A DNA stretch of 64,000 nucleotides from Ustilaginoidea virens (GCF_000687475.1 NC_057316.1:7192001-7256000); one strand, 5' to 3'; positions 22,338 to 37,000 are shown, counted from the stretch's first letter. The notes: generated by a model from the letters alone, not told the origin. Numbers and translations are program-made.

Positions 22338-23853
22338 GGCCGGTCTCACGGGACGGAGGGCAACATGGAGCCCGGGATTTTGGGGCTGTCCCTTTCTTTT
22401 CTCTCTCTCTTCTTTTTTTTTTTTTTTTTTTTTTGTTTTTTTTTTGTACTCTTCCCCCCTCCCCCCCCCCCTCTTTTGCATCGTCATGCCGGGCAAGCTT
22501 CTATCTGTACATCTTTTTTGTTTTCGGCTTCTTTTTTTTTTTTTTTTTTTTTTTTCCCTGCGCTTCTTTTCGGACGGTAGCGAAGTAGTTGTCGAGCTTT
22601 TTTGCAGGCAAAGTAATACGGTAATGGATTCGAGCGAGCTTTGGCAGCGGAGTGAATGAATGGCCTTGGTCCGTCGAGTTTGGCGCCAAGCATCAATGCT
22701 TTTTGTCTCGGTGTCGTTGGAACTTGGTCATTGCATGTGCCGGGATGCCGGGTTGCTCGTGGGTAGCATCGGCTTTGCGAGGCTGATAACGATGCAGCTG
22801 CGACTGCGGCAGCCGCGGAGCCGTCTCTCTCCGACCAGGCTTCGGCAGCCGTCTGCATCTTTTTTCAAACAGCACACATGCAGCAACAAATCCGAACCAC
22901 AGGGGGAAACAGGTACTTGATCGAGGCTGGGGGCTGGCTGTCGGCTACATTCATTGATACAAGCCGATAAATAGGGCGCCCGGGCCCGAAGGAACCCGGT
23001 GCCCGTCGGCCCTTACCAAGAAACAGTACTCCGTAGTACGTACAGACAATGTCAGCCAGCAGCTGGTTCCACTCTGCTCCGAACGCCGTGCACGTGCTGG
23101 AGAGGTCGACTCGACAGCAGCACAAAAGAGCCCCCAGTGTCCGCGCCGCCATGCAGCCGCCTTTGGGGCCCACTGGCCTGGCTGGCTGTGCTGTCAACGG
23201 GGGGGGGATAATAATAAGAATAATAAAGCCCAGCCAGCCACGGTCAACTTGGCCTGGTCTAGTCTCCGTGAAGCCTGCGCTGGGCCAATCAAGAGGCCCA
23301 GCTTGGCCAGCTTGGCCCGGCCCGATGAAATGAGCAAACCAGCGCAAGTGGCGCAAGGACTCCAGTCATCCACTGATCAGCTATTTTACGCAGCAAAAGG
23401 CCTCTGGATGCCTTAGGTAGGGACCTACCTACCTCCTTAGGTAAGGCAGGTACCTAAGGCAAGGTACCTTATGTACAAGGGGGCGGTGGTCTCGACGATG
23501 GAGCAGCAAACGATGTCCCCCTGCTTCCTCCTCTTCACAAGCAGTCGACCCAACTTTGCTGCTCTGCTCTCACTGAAACCAGGCCCGAGCCTGTCTGTCC
23601 GTCTCCAGCCAAATTGGCATTGTCCGCCTCGCTTCCCGGCTCGGCCTGTGCGCGCGTGTGCTTCAACAAGTACATATCGGCCTGCAACCCGCCCCTGAAC
23701 CCCCCCCCCTCTCCCCTCCCCTCCCCTCCACCGCCTCTCCCCTCCACCGCCTCTCCCCTCCACCGCCTCTCCCCTCCACCGCCTCTCCCGTTGCTGCTGC
23801 CCTTCCTGTTCTGCCGACAACCAACCATTGAACCATCCAACCACTCAACAGTC
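22338..23853. other. Intergenic region with long pyrimidine tracts
   Basis: No gene is supported. The 3' end of the DUF7707 gene has T-rich tracts of up to about 22 bases. A motif TACTCCGTAGTACGTAC lies near 23026. A dense cluster of ACCTA/TAGGT strings lies at 23411-23470. Four copies of a 16-bp C/T-rich unit (CCACCGCCTCTCCCCT) lie at about 23728-23790, just upstream of the phosphotransferase gene. Confidence 0.5.
23728..23790 (+). repeat. 16-bp C/T-rich minisatellite
   Basis: Four near-perfect copies of CCACCGCCTCTCCCCT lie in the presumed promoter or 5' leader of the downstream CDP-alcohol phosphotransferase gene. Confidence 0.8.
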
Positions 23854-25782
23854 ATGTCTGGCAGCGAAAGCGCGACTCTGCCTCTGTACGAACAAGATAC
23901 CTTGCTGTCGACAAGCGATTCCAACATGGTTCCAAACACGAGTGCGTGCTGACGATTTCTTCTTCCTCTGCTTCTTCTGCTTCTCCTGCTTCTCCTGCTT
24001 CTCCTGCTTCTCCTGCTTCTCCTGCTTCTCCTGCTTCTCCTGCTTCTTCTATTTACACTGCTCATTCTTTACGTACTTTTTTTTTTGTTTTTGTCTTTGT
24101 TTTTGTTTCTTCTTTGCCGCTGCTGCGTTGGCCTTGCGTGCAGTGGTTTTTGCTTCGCGGCATGGCGCAACCGCTGCCCGCTCGCTGGGCCACGACAAGC
24201 GCTCAGTCCGAGCTTCCATCTTCCATCTTCCATGGGCGGCGAGCTAGCTAACCGGTTGGGAACCCGTAGGGAAAGCCGCTGCGGAGTGCATCTCCGACGA
24301 TGCGCTGGCCCATCTCAAGTCGTACAAGTACTCGAGCGTCGATAAATCCCCCATCTCGAAATATGTCCTTGGCCCCTGGGTACGTGGGAAACCCCTGTCT
24401 GGACGTCAACCACCTCGGCGGCTCCCGCCCGGGCCAGCTCTTCCCGGCCACGCCAAGCAGCATGGGCGAGCTGCGGCCGATCGCAGTCTTTGTCGACTCT
24501 TCTGGCTAATCGCGTTGAGTCGGGTTTGCAGTGGAATGCCTTCGTAAACGTGCTGCCGCTCTGGATCGCTCCCAACATGGTCACCCTCCTTGGCTTCTTC
24601 TTCATCCTGGGAAACATTGGCTTGCTGGTCATTTACATGCCTGATTTGGTGGGACCTGTACGTTTTTTTTTTTTTTTCTCCGGGGGACCAGACGGGCCCT
24701 TGGTCCCAGGTCGCAGCTTTCTGATTTTTTTTTTATTCTTTTGGCTGACTGAATTCTTCTTTCCTCTTATTTCCCTTGGGGAGCTATAGGGTCCGACGTG
24801 GCTGTATTTCAGCTTCGCCTTTGGCCTCTTCATGTACCAGACCATGGACAACGTCGACGGCAAGCAGGCGAGACGGACGGGCACCTCGAGCGGTCTCGGC
24901 GAACTCTTCGACCACGGAATCGACTCTCTCAACTGCACCCTGGCCAGCCTGCTGGAAACCGCTGCCATGGGCCTGGGAACCACCCACGTGGGCGTCTTCA
25001 CCGCGCTGTGCCCCTGCCTCGCCATGTTCTTCTCCACCTGGGAAACCTACCACACGCACACCTTGTACCTGGGCGTCATCAACGGCCCGACCGAGGGCTT
25101 GCTCATCGCCTGCGCCATCATGATTGCCTCTGGCATCTGGGGCCCGCACATCTGGACGCTCCCCCTTGCCGATGCCCTGGGCGGCCGCCTCCCCGGCCTG
25201 GCCGACCTGCTCGGCAAGACGTCCTTCCGCGACATCTGGGTCGCCATCATCCTCTTCTCCCTGCTCGCCGCCCACGTCCCGTTTTGCCTGTACAACGTCG
25301 CCTGCGCCCGCCGGAAGCAGGGCCTGCCCGTCCTGCCCGTCCTTGCCGAATGGACCCCCATGGCCGTCTTCACCCTCGGCGTCGGCGCCTGGGTCTTTTC
25401 CCCCCACAGCACCCTGATGCGGGAGAACCACCTGGTGCTCTTCTGCCTCACCATGTCCTTTGTCTTTGGCCGCCTGACCACCAAGATAATCCTCGCCCAC
25501 CTGACCCGCCAGCCGTTCCCGTACTGGACCGTCATGCTCGTGCCCCTGGTCGGCGGAGCCTTCCTCGGCAACCTTCCCCGGCTGGGCTTCCCCCCGATCG
25601 GCGCCGCCTTGGAGCTGTACTACCTGTGGGCCTACTTTGTCTTCTCCCTGGTCGTTTACTTTCGCTGGGCGTACATTGTCGTCACCGCCATCTGCGACTA
25701 CCTCGGCATCAACGCCCTCACCATCCCCAAGGAGAAGCAGATGGCCAACAAGCAGGCCCGCAACGCCACGAAACTACACTAG
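23854..25782 (+). CDS. CDP-alcohol phosphotransferase (choline/ethanolamine phosphotransferase)
   Basis: Final enzyme of the Kennedy pathway: it transfers phosphocholine or phosphoethanolamine from the CDP-linked form to diacylglycerol in ER/Golgi membranes. Inferred exons are 23854-23941, 24270-24379, 24532-24657 and 24790-25782, giving 438 residues. The catalytic CDP-alcohol signature is complete: Asp128, Asp131-Gly132, Ala135-Arg136, Gly145, Asp149 and Asp153, in DNVDGKQAR followed by GELFDHGID. The N-terminal strings LKSYKYSSVDKSPISKYVL and WIAPNMVTLLGF match the family. About eight hydrophobic segments follow. Exon 1 (29 residues, unlike the family) depends on a phase-1 donor before a 328-nt intron filled with CTTCTCCTG repeats, so a shorter N-terminus is possible. 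Choline versus ethanolamine preference cannot be read from sequence. Confidence 0.93.
23970..24049 (+). repeat. CTTCTCCTG tandem repeat inside intron 1 of the phosphotransferase gene
   Basis: About eight copies of a 9-bp pyrimidine-rich unit lie in the first intron. The frame is open through it only by accident of composition. Confidence 0.8.
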
Positions 25783-26613
25783 GCAGGCACTTGGCAAAGG
25801 CAATGCGCGCTCCTGGGGTTCCCCTTTTTTTTGACCTTTCTCTTCCTTTTCTCTTCCTTTTTTTTTTTTTTTTTTTTCCCCTTTTTATTCTCCATAAAAA
25901 AAAGTACTTGTTCCATCACGGGATACCTTACGGAGACGCCGCCTCAGGCCCGACATCAGCATGAGACAGCGCGTCGTCCGTGGAGCGGTCCAGACGTCAA
26001 GGGCCGCAGCAGCAAGGGCGTTTGTAGATACAGCGAGTGATGCGAAAAACGGGGTTCCCTGGCGGCTACTCTTGGCGGGATAGTTTTCCACGACGGATAC
26101 ACTTTTGCAAGCTATCAATTGTAATATGGACTCCCTGACTTCCATTCTCGGGGGGCAGGGGGGGGGGCCAACCGGCGTTTGGCAGTCGCTCCGCTGTGCA
26201 TGGGGCTCTTTCGTGCGTTCCAGGAGCATGTAGATCGAGCGGGCGTTGAATACATTGCGTTTCATGGGAAACAAAGCTGCGAGATAGATGAGGGCCAGGT
26301 CAAGTGCGTATCTCGACTGGTTTGGGTTTGTGGCGGGACGCGGTGGCATTTACGATGCGCAAGAGACAGACATGCAAGGGTGGTATGGTGGATGGGGGCG
26401 AATTTCGCAACGTGGAATCTGTAGAATTTAATTATAGGGGCTAAAAGAGGAAGTAAGTGACAATGCGGCTTCCTTTTTTTTTTTTGGCCCCTCCCCTTTC
26501 TATTTTTTTTTTTTCGATTTGGCTCCCTCTGCCGCATCACAACTATCCCGGTCGAGGCTCTGTCGTTATAGTCGCGCCGGCCGGTGGGCATGCAATGGCG
26601 GCTCGTCGTCCAG
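25783..26613. other. Convergent intergenic region
   Basis: This is the 3' space between the phosphotransferase and acetyl-CoA acetyltransferase genes. It has T-rich tracts at about 25857-25878 and 26474-26516 and no supported gene. Confidence 0.5.
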
Positions 26614-28074
<1,461 letters not shown>

Positions 28075-29057
28075 GTTGGCGATGGGAAGGCGACGCTGGG
28101 CGATGTCAAGACGCGGGCTGGGAGTTTGGACTTTCGAGAAGGGGGGGGGGGGTTGTTTAGAAGATGATGGAGGGGACATTGGAGTTGATGAGACGGGGCC
28201 GACAGACATCAAATCAAGCAAGGCGGCTGAAAGGTGTGGTGGGGGGAGCTGCGGCTGCCAGGAACCAGGGTTTGATTAATCAACTCCCAGCCGTACGGAG
28301 TACACGGGTGTGGGCTAACCACACCGACTTGGCAATGCAATGCCACCAATGCCGCCGGGGTCGTCGTGGACGCAGATGGGCATCATCAACACGATGGCTG
28401 ATGGAGCGCCTCTAGTTGGCCCGTCGGGTCAAGTTTGCATGGGCGCTTCCATCCACGATGGCAGAGGGCATGGGGCCCGTTGTCGGCCGGTTCAATCAAA
28501 ATGTTGTGTTTCTTGGGCTCCGCTCTCGGCTTGGACCAGTACCCGACAGGTACCTCGGGTTATGTACCTAACCTACCTAGAGGTAGGAGGTAGGTACTTG
28601 AGTCTCGAGATGGCATCAGAGTACTCCGTACAGCCAACCAGAACTCTGCAAAAGAAATTGATGTTTTCAGGTCGAGAAGGAAAGGAATACAGGAGTACGG
28701 CCGACCTTTGCGCCGCCACAACGCATTTAATTCCCTCGTTGAACGACAGAACAGCGGAGAGTCGGTTGACCTTGAATTCCTGCAGGGAACTGAAGAATCC
28801 CATTGTCTTTGTCAAATTCAGCAACAGCTTGCGCTGAATCATGCGCTGCCCCCCCACACTCGATAAGATTAAGCGCACGTGATGCAAGCTTTGACGGACC
28901 GCAGAAAACGACGTTGGTGGAGCTACGCTACCGACCCAGACCCAGTTAGCATGCAATTGCAATTGCAATGCAGCAGGCCGAAAATCAAACAGCTCGACGT
29001 GCCGACATTCAATCAGTCGCAGGCGCTTGCTAATTGCGGGCTGGCAAAGCATATAGA
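28075..29057. promoter_or_regulatory. Divergent promoter region, erg10 and snu114
   Basis: About 980 bp separates two housekeeping start codons. It holds two exact copies of the 11-mer palindrome-like motif, GTACGGAGTAC (28293-28303) and GTACTCCGTAC (28621-28631), and a TAGGT/ACCTA cluster at 28548-28605. No gene is supported. Confidence 0.5.
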
Positions 29058-32000
29058 ATGGATGATCTATACGACGAGTAAGCCCCGTCCACTCACCCTT
29101 GCCGCCAGAAGCGAATCGAAGAGGCAGAGATGGGCACCCGCCTCAGGCTAGGCGCTGACAAGCTCCGCGTCACAGGTTCGGCAACTTCATTGGCGAAGAC
29201 GTCGCGTCCGAGGAAGCGTCCGAGGCCGGCGTCGAGGCCGACAATTACGTGTACCATGACGAGGCCGGAGACATTGGCGGCGCGCCGCCGGAGGAGCTCA
29301 TGGAGATTGACGGTAACTGAGGAACCCCTTCCGTCGACGGCGGGCCGGCCCAATCTACCGAGGACGACAGGGCTGACGTTTAAACCTGCGTCGCAGATGG
29401 ACCTTCTTCGACCGCCGTAATCCTTCACGAAGACAAACAGTACTACCCCACCGCCCAGCAAGTCTACGGCCAAGACGTCGAGACCCGGGTGGAAGAGGAG
29501 GACGCCCAGCCGCTCTCCGAGCCCATCATCGCCCCCGTCGAGCAAAAAAAGTTCACCATCCAAGAGGCCGACTTGCCTCCCGTCTTTTTCGACCGAGAGT
29601 TCATGACGGACCTGATGAGCTTTCCCCAGGATATGCGAAACGTCGCGCTGGCCGGACACCTGCACCACGGCAAGACAGCCTTCATGGACATGCTCGTCAT
29701 GGAGACGCACGACATTGCCGACAAGTTGGACAAGCGAAGCGGGCGCAAGCGAGAGGAAAAGCTCCGCTACACCGACATCCACATCGTGGAGCGGGAGCGA
29801 GGCATCTCCATCAAGTCGTCGCCCATGAGCCTTGTGCTGCAGAGCGGCAAGGGCAAATCCCACCTGGTCAACCTCGTCGACACCCCGGGCCACGTCAACT
29901 TTGTGGACGAAGTCGCCGCGGCCTTTCGCCTCGTCGACGGAATCTGCCTCGTCGTCGACGTTGTCGAGGGGGTGCAGGTCAACACGGAGCAAATCATCAA
30001 GCACGCCGTGCTGGAGGACATCCCCATCACCCTCATCATCAACAAGATGGACCGCTTAATCCTGGAGCTCAAGCTGCCCCCCAAGGACGCCTACTTCAAG
30101 CTCAAGCATGTCGTGGAGGAGGTCAACACGGCCATCACCAATGCGTCGCCGGCAAGAGCGGCGGAGAAGCGCATCAGCCCCGAGAAGGGCAACGTGCTCT
30201 TCTCCTGCACCGAGCTCGGCTGGTGCTTCACCCTGTCGTCTTTTGCCAAGATGTACACCGACACCTACCCCGACGTCAATGCCGAAGAGTTGGCCAGGAG
30301 GTTGTGGGGTGACGTCTACTACAACCCAAAGAAGCGGTCGTTCACCCGGAAACCCGTCGAGGACCGTGCTGCTCGATCCTTTGTTCACTTCGTGCTGGAA
30401 CCCATCTACAAGCTGTTTACGCATTCCATCAGCGACAGCCCCGAAGACCTCGCGCTCGTCCTGGCGTCGTTGGGTGTCCAGCTGAAACCAGCGCAGTACA
30501 GAGCAGATGCCCGAGACATTCTAAAAGTCGTCTGCGCGCAATTCTTTGGTTCGTCGACTGGCTTCGTAGACATGGTTGTGCGGCACATCCCGTCGCCCGT
30601 GCAAGGTGCCAGCCGGCTTCTGGAGCGGCACTATAGCGGCCCGCTGGACACCAAGGTTGCGGTCTCGATGAAGTCGTGTGATCAGGACGGGCCCTTGGTC
30701 GTTCACATTACCAAACTCTACAACACGCCCGACGCCAAGAGCTTCCACTCGTTTGGCCGTGTCCTCAGCGGCACGGCGAGACCGGGCGTCCGAGTACGAG
30801 TCCTTGGAGAGGGCTACTCCCTCGACGACGAGGAAGACATGACCACGGCCACCATTGGCGACGTCTTCATCGCGGAAACCAGGTACAACATCCCCACTGA
30901 CGGGGTCCCCGCGGGAGGCCTGGTGCTGCTCAGCGGCGTGGACAACTCGATAGTCAAGTCGGCCACGCTTGTCGCAAGCCAGTTCGACGACGGCGAGGAC
31001 GCGTACATCTTCAGGCCCGTCATGCACTTCACCGAGTCGGTGCTCAAGGTTGCCGTGGAACCCATCAACCCGTCCGAGCTGCCGAAAATGCTGGACGGCT
31101 TGCGCAAGATCCAGAAATCGTACCCCCTCATCGGCACCAAGGTGGAAGAGTCGGGCGAGCACATTATCCTGGGGACGGGCGAGCTCTACATGGACTGCGT
31201 GTTGCACGACCTGCGACGGCTGTACGCCGACATGGACATCAAGGTCTCGGACCCGGTGACGCGCTTCTGCGAGACGGTGGTGGAAACATCGGCCACCAAG
31301 TGCTACGCCATCACGCCGAACAAGAAGAACAAGATCACCATGGTGGCGGAGCAGCTGGAAAAGGGAATCTCGAGGGACATTGAGAGCGGAGCGCTCAAGA
31401 TTCGCGACCCGGCCCGGAAGACGGCCAAGTTCTTGGAGGACAACTACGGGTGGGACAAGCTGGCGGCCCGAAGCATATGGGCTTTCGGACCCGAGGACAT
31501 GGGGACCAACATTCTGCAGGACGATACCATCCCAACAGAGGTGAGGTGCTTGGGTTGCCCCATTTCCGTCCTCTTTGTCCTGCAATGCCCCGCTGCGCAT
31601 AATTATTAACCACCCTTTTGCCGTGTCCTCTAGGTCGACAAGAAACTGCTCAACACGGTCAAGGAGTCGATCCGCCAGGGATTCAGCTGGGCCACCAGAG
31701 AAGGCCCGTTGTGCGAAGAACGTGAGTTGCTTTGACGAAGCCGGCAACGGCCCCCCCTCGTGGACATGCAGAAGCCGACCGTGCTGACTCGTGGCAGCCA
31801 TCCGAAACACAAGGTTCAAGGTGACGGACGTGCTGCTGGCAGGCGAGGCCATTTTCCGCGGCGGCGGCCAAATCATCCCCACGTCGCGGCGAGCATGCTA
31901 CTCGTCGTTCCTGATGGCCTCCCCGCGGCTGATGGAGCCCGTGTACGCCGTCTCGGTAACCGGGCCGGAGGACTCCCACACCGAAGCGTACAACGTGCTG

Positions 32001-32363
32001 GCCCGACGCCGCGGCCACGTCCTGTCCGACGGCCCCATCGCCGGCACGCCGCTGTACCGCGTCAACGGCCTGATCCCCGTGATCGACAGCTTCGGCTTCG
32101 AGACGGACCTGCGGATCAAGACGCAGGGCAGCTCCATGGTCAGCCTGGTCTTTGACAGCTGGAGCATCGTCCCGGGCGATCCGCTGGATCGCGAGCAAAT
32201 CATCCGCCCGCTGCAGCCTGCCTCGGCGCAGGCGACAGCCCGAGACTTTGTGCTCAAGACGAGGAGACGGAAGGGGCTGAGCGAGGACGTGAGCGTCAAG
32301 ACGTTCCTGGAGCCCGAGTTTTACCAGAGCCTGATGGAGAGCGGCATGTTGGGAGACGCATGA
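29058..32363 (+). CDS. snu114: U5 snRNP GTPase Snu114 (EFTUD2 ortholog)
   Basis: EF-2-like spliceosomal GTPase of the U5 snRNP that helps control Brr2 unwinding during activation and disassembly. Inferred exons are 29058-29077 (20 nt), 29176-29312, 29397-31540, 31634-31721 and 31798-32363, giving 984 residues, the expected length. The start [16 protein letters not shown] and acidic N-terminal region are typical of Snu114 and absent from EF-2. GTPase motifs are clear: AGHLHHGKT (G1, about residue 137), DTPGH (G3) and NKMD (G4). The EF-2-like domains IV-V lie near the C-terminus, split by the last two introns. The acidic N-terminus, rather than EF-2's direct start, decides between the two families. 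Confidence 0.97.
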
Positions 32364-33315
32364 TGGGGAGGGGGGGGCAGGGAGAAGAAGCTGCAGGATA
32401 GACCCTAGGGTGTTTCAAGGCGTTCAAGGTTGATTTTCTTTGTCGTCTCTTTCGTTTCTTTCTGCTCTTCGCGTCCGTTGCTGTCGGGGACAACGGGCCG
32501 TGGCGTCTCCGACGCGAGATTGGGGGGGTTGACCGACCGACCGAGTGACTCTTGGAAATCTCGGGGGGTCGCTGATGGTGCCGTGGGATGGGGATGAGAT
32601 GCTTCTGGTCGCGTGGGACGAGCGGTGGCCCGAGAGCATCACGCTGTAGGCTTTGGGAGGCGGAACGATGCGCAGGGGGCCGTGAGAAAACACCCATTGC
32701 CGCGGCCTCTTGACACGCCCCCCCCTGGCCTTTTTACTACTCATCAGACACGACGGAGAGCATGGGGGGATGGGGGTTCATCATATTTTTTTTTCCATGT
32801 GCATAAACAATGCCATTTACACGCATTCCTTCCTCATCTCGTTGGTGACTCGATGGGGCAGCAGGCCTCTGCCTGCACAAGACACGGCTCGAGACTGGCC
32901 GAGTCCTAGTGCAGGGCAGTCGGTATGTCCCCCAAGGTTTGCGTCAGATGGCCCCCCAGAATCTCAACAGCCCGGCTTTGTAACCAACCGCCCGACGAAC
33001 CAAACCCTGCAGGCAGTGTGTTTGCTTTCATCGGCTCAAAACGAGGTTGCCGCGCGCATGCATCTGTCTGCCGCGCCGACCCGCGCAACGCGGTTCGAGG
33101 TGCCCGGGGTGCCTTGGGACAACTCGTACCCCCCCAAAGGTATGGCGTGTCTGTGCCAGCTGCTACGTATCCTCCTCCCAAGGTATGGCGTGCCGCGCCA
33201 GCTGCTTGAGCAACTCCCATGTTGAGCGACATACAGCTCGCTCGATGCCAGCCGTCGGCGGTACGCCGATTTCCGTCGTGGCGTGGCGATCCCTTCTGCT
33301 TCCCCGCGGTCTTGC
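32364..33315. other. Convergent intergenic region between snu114 and cia2
   Basis: No gene is supported. A partial direct duplication is visible: AAGGTATGGCGTG followed by CAGCTGCT appears twice, at about 33137-33169 and 33179-33209. Confidence 0.45.
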
Positions 33316-34090
33316 TCAGACGCACGTCTCCAGCATCTTGTCCAGAACGCCTCGCAGAGAATCGTTCTCCAGGGCGGCCGCTACCCTTTCCTTGTCGGCA
33401 AGCTGCTTGTTCACCTGGTCGTCTTGGCTGTGCGTGTTCTCCCGGCATAGGACGTCGACCCGGTAGTTGGGTGGCAGGCACTGTTCCAAGCGAACCCGGA
33501 CACCGAGGCCTAGAACGGTGGCGAGCGAGCAGTGCGTCACAGTCGGCGTGATCTTGACCGTCACCTCGACAATGGTGTTGGGGTCGGGCACGCCTAGGGC
33601 GGGGGGGGGGCTTATGCGAATGTCGTTGATGTTGACAATGGAGAGCTGGCCCAGGGAGACGGGATGCTCAGGATCGGATATCGTGGCGATCAAGTCTGCA
33701 CCAATCCAGGTCAAAAAAAAAAAAATAAAATAAAATCTTTTTTTTTTCCAATGAAGCCGCCCAAACGCCACGGATTCCGCGGCGGCAGCGCCCCAAGGGT
33801 GCGGGGGGCGGCGGTGCGGCATTTTGAAACAAAAAGCAACTTTGCTCACCAAAGATTTCTTGCTCGTCTATGGGCTCTGCAGTGTGTTCTTCATCGGGGC
33901 TGATGTCGTCGCCGGGCCAGGCGGTGGCGTCATCGGAAAACGGGTGCGACAGGAACGATGGCTTCGAGAAGAGGGCGCGGGAGTAGCGGCTGTCGACTCC
34001 TTGGCGAGGCGCGGCCTTCTTCTGGCGAGTTGGTAGCTGGGATGCGCTCAGGATAGTGGGATTCGCGTTATCCAGCGTGGCAGGAGCCAT
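33316..34090 (-). CDS. cia2: Cytosolic iron-sulfur assembly component Cia2 (MIP18/FAM96B family)
   Basis: Part of the CIA targeting complex that delivers Fe-S clusters to cytosolic and nuclear apoproteins. Inferred exons on the minus strand are 34090-33850 and 33695-33316, giving 206 residues. The DUF59/MIP18 domain covers about residues 76-200: DLIATISDPEHPVSLGQL, then TPTVTHCS with the conserved reactive Cys136, VRVRLEQCLPPNYRVDV, and the diagnostic VNKQLADKERVAAALEN near the C-terminus. Between SIVNINDIRIS and EVTVKITPT there is a Pro-rich insertion (PPPALGVPDPN) longer than in most homologues; it is read as coding because the frame stays open and no splice pair fits better. The N-terminal 75 residues are divergent and basic/acidic, as usual in fungi. 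Confidence 0.93.
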
Positions 34091-37000
34091 TTTGCGCCGA
34101 GACAAGGTTTGCCTTGGCGGCGCGGCGGGATAGTAGGGCGAGACCTCACAGAGGGACAATTTTGGCGGGGCCGGTACAGCCGTGCGTGTCTGGTGCCCTG
34201 CCAGTGGGTGGCAAGAGCAAGAGCAAGACGGGTCGGCGATGGGGATGGTCGTGTCGTGTCGTGTCGTGTTGTGTCGTGCGCGCGGTTACGGAGTAAGGAA
34301 TAAAAGAATAGATTGCAGATCAGACGTTTGCCGTCGAGGATGGGCTGGCGGTGCGGTGAGTCGCCCCACTTGATGGATGAGTGGGGGGCGCAAGATGAGT
34401 AATGTTGTTACCCAATAACCAATGACGTGGGGTTGACGGCTGGGTCGATCCGCCAAAGTTCCATGCTCCAAATACAAAGGAGCAAATCGGTACGGTACTG
34501 TACTTGCCTGCTGCCCAAGGTGATCGGTCACCTCACGTCCACGGCAGTGATTGCCCGTTGCTAACCGAAGCACGCATCAACTAAAGACTATTCGGGCCGT
34601 CATCGAGGGCCGCACGTGAGCTGGTTTACGGCCTCACAGGGATGCAGCCAGCCCTCGCCTTACTCCGCAGACGCGAGCTGCAGCGGCGTAGATGCAGGCA
34701 CTGACTGATCCTCCTTCATTCAAGGTCTTTAGCCAAGTCTGTGCCACAGGGGCTGTGCATGGTATATACACGCATTGAGCCTGACTTTAGCCTGATGGAT
34801 GGATGGATGGATACATGGATGGATACATGGATACATGGAGTGTCTCGACTCTCAGGTGGTTGTTGTCCTGTTCAACAGCCCCTCCCTCGAGACGCGAGGC
34901 GAACTCGTCTGGATTGATGCTGGGGGTTCCCGCTCAGGTAGCAGATTCGCAAGGACGCTGCAGACTCCAGAGAATTCGTTGCAACCCTCGATGGCTGCTA
35001 TGGCGTCTCCTCCCATGACAGCGGGGAGACTCGTCGGACGATGGCGGTCCAAGCTCGAGGATTGTCATCCTGATGAGGCGGATCGCTTCCACGGCTGGAC
35101 CAGCACAATGGCGTTGGCGACTCCGGAGCCTAGACTATACCGACTGTATCCAACCAGCGCTAATAAGCGCGATAACCAAGTTGACCTTGCCTACCTAGGT
35201 AGGTAGGTACAGGGCTGTTGTGTCACGGAGTGCTCATTAGAGGCTCGTGGTTGGGGCAAAAGCTCGCACGGCCATGTCTGACCTGACATCGGCCGGCCAG
35301 CCCCCAAAGTAAAGTTTAGGGCATTCGCCATGTGTTCACTGCCGCTACGGTATAAGCTCTTACTAAGGCTCCCTGCAGCAGGGGGATAGCAGCAGGGTTG
35401 GGTTAGGACATACTTTGGGGAGGCCAGCCGGTATCCGGTCTGGTCAGTAGTAGGTATCAGGTATGCGGTATCCTCGGGCGTGCGCAACCCCATCCATGCC
35501 TGAAATAGGGAGCTGTAGGAGCACATGCTCTGTACTTTCTCGGCCGAAACTGGTGGCCCACTGAAGGCATCGCAACCAAAGTGAGACTTTGGACCTGTTC
35601 CATACTCGTTGGTTGTTGTCAGGATTGAACGAGTCGGCTGCAACCAAGGACTGCTGGGAAAATAGTCTCATCACTCTTCACGGCCCGTATGATCAGATTC
35701 TTGGTGTCCCACAATATGTCCCCAATAGAAGTTTGCTGTCTTGGCTCACAATCAGTACGCTGCGTCTCAGCTGGTGGATGTCAAGACAGCCACCGGCGCC
35801 GGTGCAAGCCCAACTTGAGGATCCGGCCAGATGACGTACGAGATTGGCGTGCAGCTGGTTTGACGCCAGCTGCCAGTTATCCGGGCACGTTGCTGCCGTC
35901 CAAAGGCCAGCATACGCGAGCTTACTCCGTACTGATGCCCCATCGTGGCCTGGTCCCTCTGGAACCTGGATATGTCGGCCAACCCGCCTGAGAACTTGCT
36001 CCAAAGCGTGTGGCTGAGACTGTTGCAAACGACACGGGCTAATAAAAGATCAACAAGCCTTTGGTGGCTTGCTCTTGTTTCCCGCCTTTTCCCCCCCTGC
36101 GCTAGTGCATGGCTTAGAGATGGGCTCGTTAACCTCGGTAGTTTCGGAAAACAACTTGGTGGTGGAGAAACAGCGAGTTTGAGTGTTTCTAGACTTCTGG
36201 ATATCGGAAAGCTCCCCCCTGTCAACGATGCATTTGCCATGCCCGAGAAAGGCATTGATAGACGGTCAAAACGGCCCTGATTGCGGCCCTCGTCGGATTA
36301 GTCGACGACGGTTGATGGACATGGCGCCCGCAATGGATGGTGTTTCGTGGATTCGTGAGCGAGACTCTCGCCGTTGATTGAAAATAGGTGGGGGGAGGGG
36401 GGGAGTACCTTGCCGGATCTGCCGAGCGATTTCAGTCCCAGTTGCGCGAGGCATCATGGCATGGACGCAGGATGCCGTACGGCCAAAGAGGCTGCACCTC
36501 GGCTGGATCGCAAGTTGGCGAGCTGCCTAATTGCTCTCTAGCCCCTCTAGCTCCTGAGCGCACAGCACGGCGCAGCGACCAGTCAGATTGCAGCATGTGG
36601 GGAAAGCCGAATGGCCGACATGGAGCCATCAATGCCTGTCCAAATCGAAATCGCAAATCGCGGCCATCACATGCCAGTCGACAGTGCCAGCACGCAGATT
36701 TGATTCGTTGCTGGTGCTGTCCCTTGTCCCGTTTGGTCCGCTTGTCCCTTTAGGTCCGCACGCTGCTGACCCCGAGAGAAAGAAAAAAAAAAACGAGAGA
36801 GGGAGAGAGGAAGAGTGGGTGAGTCTCGCGGTGCCAGCCGCCCAGGCCGGCTTACGGCATCATGTGACGCTTATTAGGGCTAGAGCCGCTGAACCAAGAT
36901 AAGTCTGGTCCGTGCGTGCCCCATGCCCCTGAGCCCCTCCCGCCCCCCCACAGCTTAAACCCACCAAAACCGAAAAGGCACGGGGTTGTCGAAACTTGGC

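Noticed and set aside
30521..31882. Minus-strand 453-codon open frame
   Set aside because: It is antisense to snu114, with no recognisable protein character.
29058..32363. Translation elongation factor 2
   Set aside because: The acidic N-terminus MDDLYDEFGN and the HLHHGKT variant of the P-loop identify Snu114.
33137..33209. Short direct repeat as an attachment site or CRISPR-like unit
   Set aside because: Only two partial copies exist, and neither system is expected in a fungal nuclear genome.
34795..34840. Telomere-like or centromere-like repeat
   Set aside because: GGAT/GGATAC is not the fungal TTAGGG repeat and is only about 45 bases long, inside ordinary DNA.
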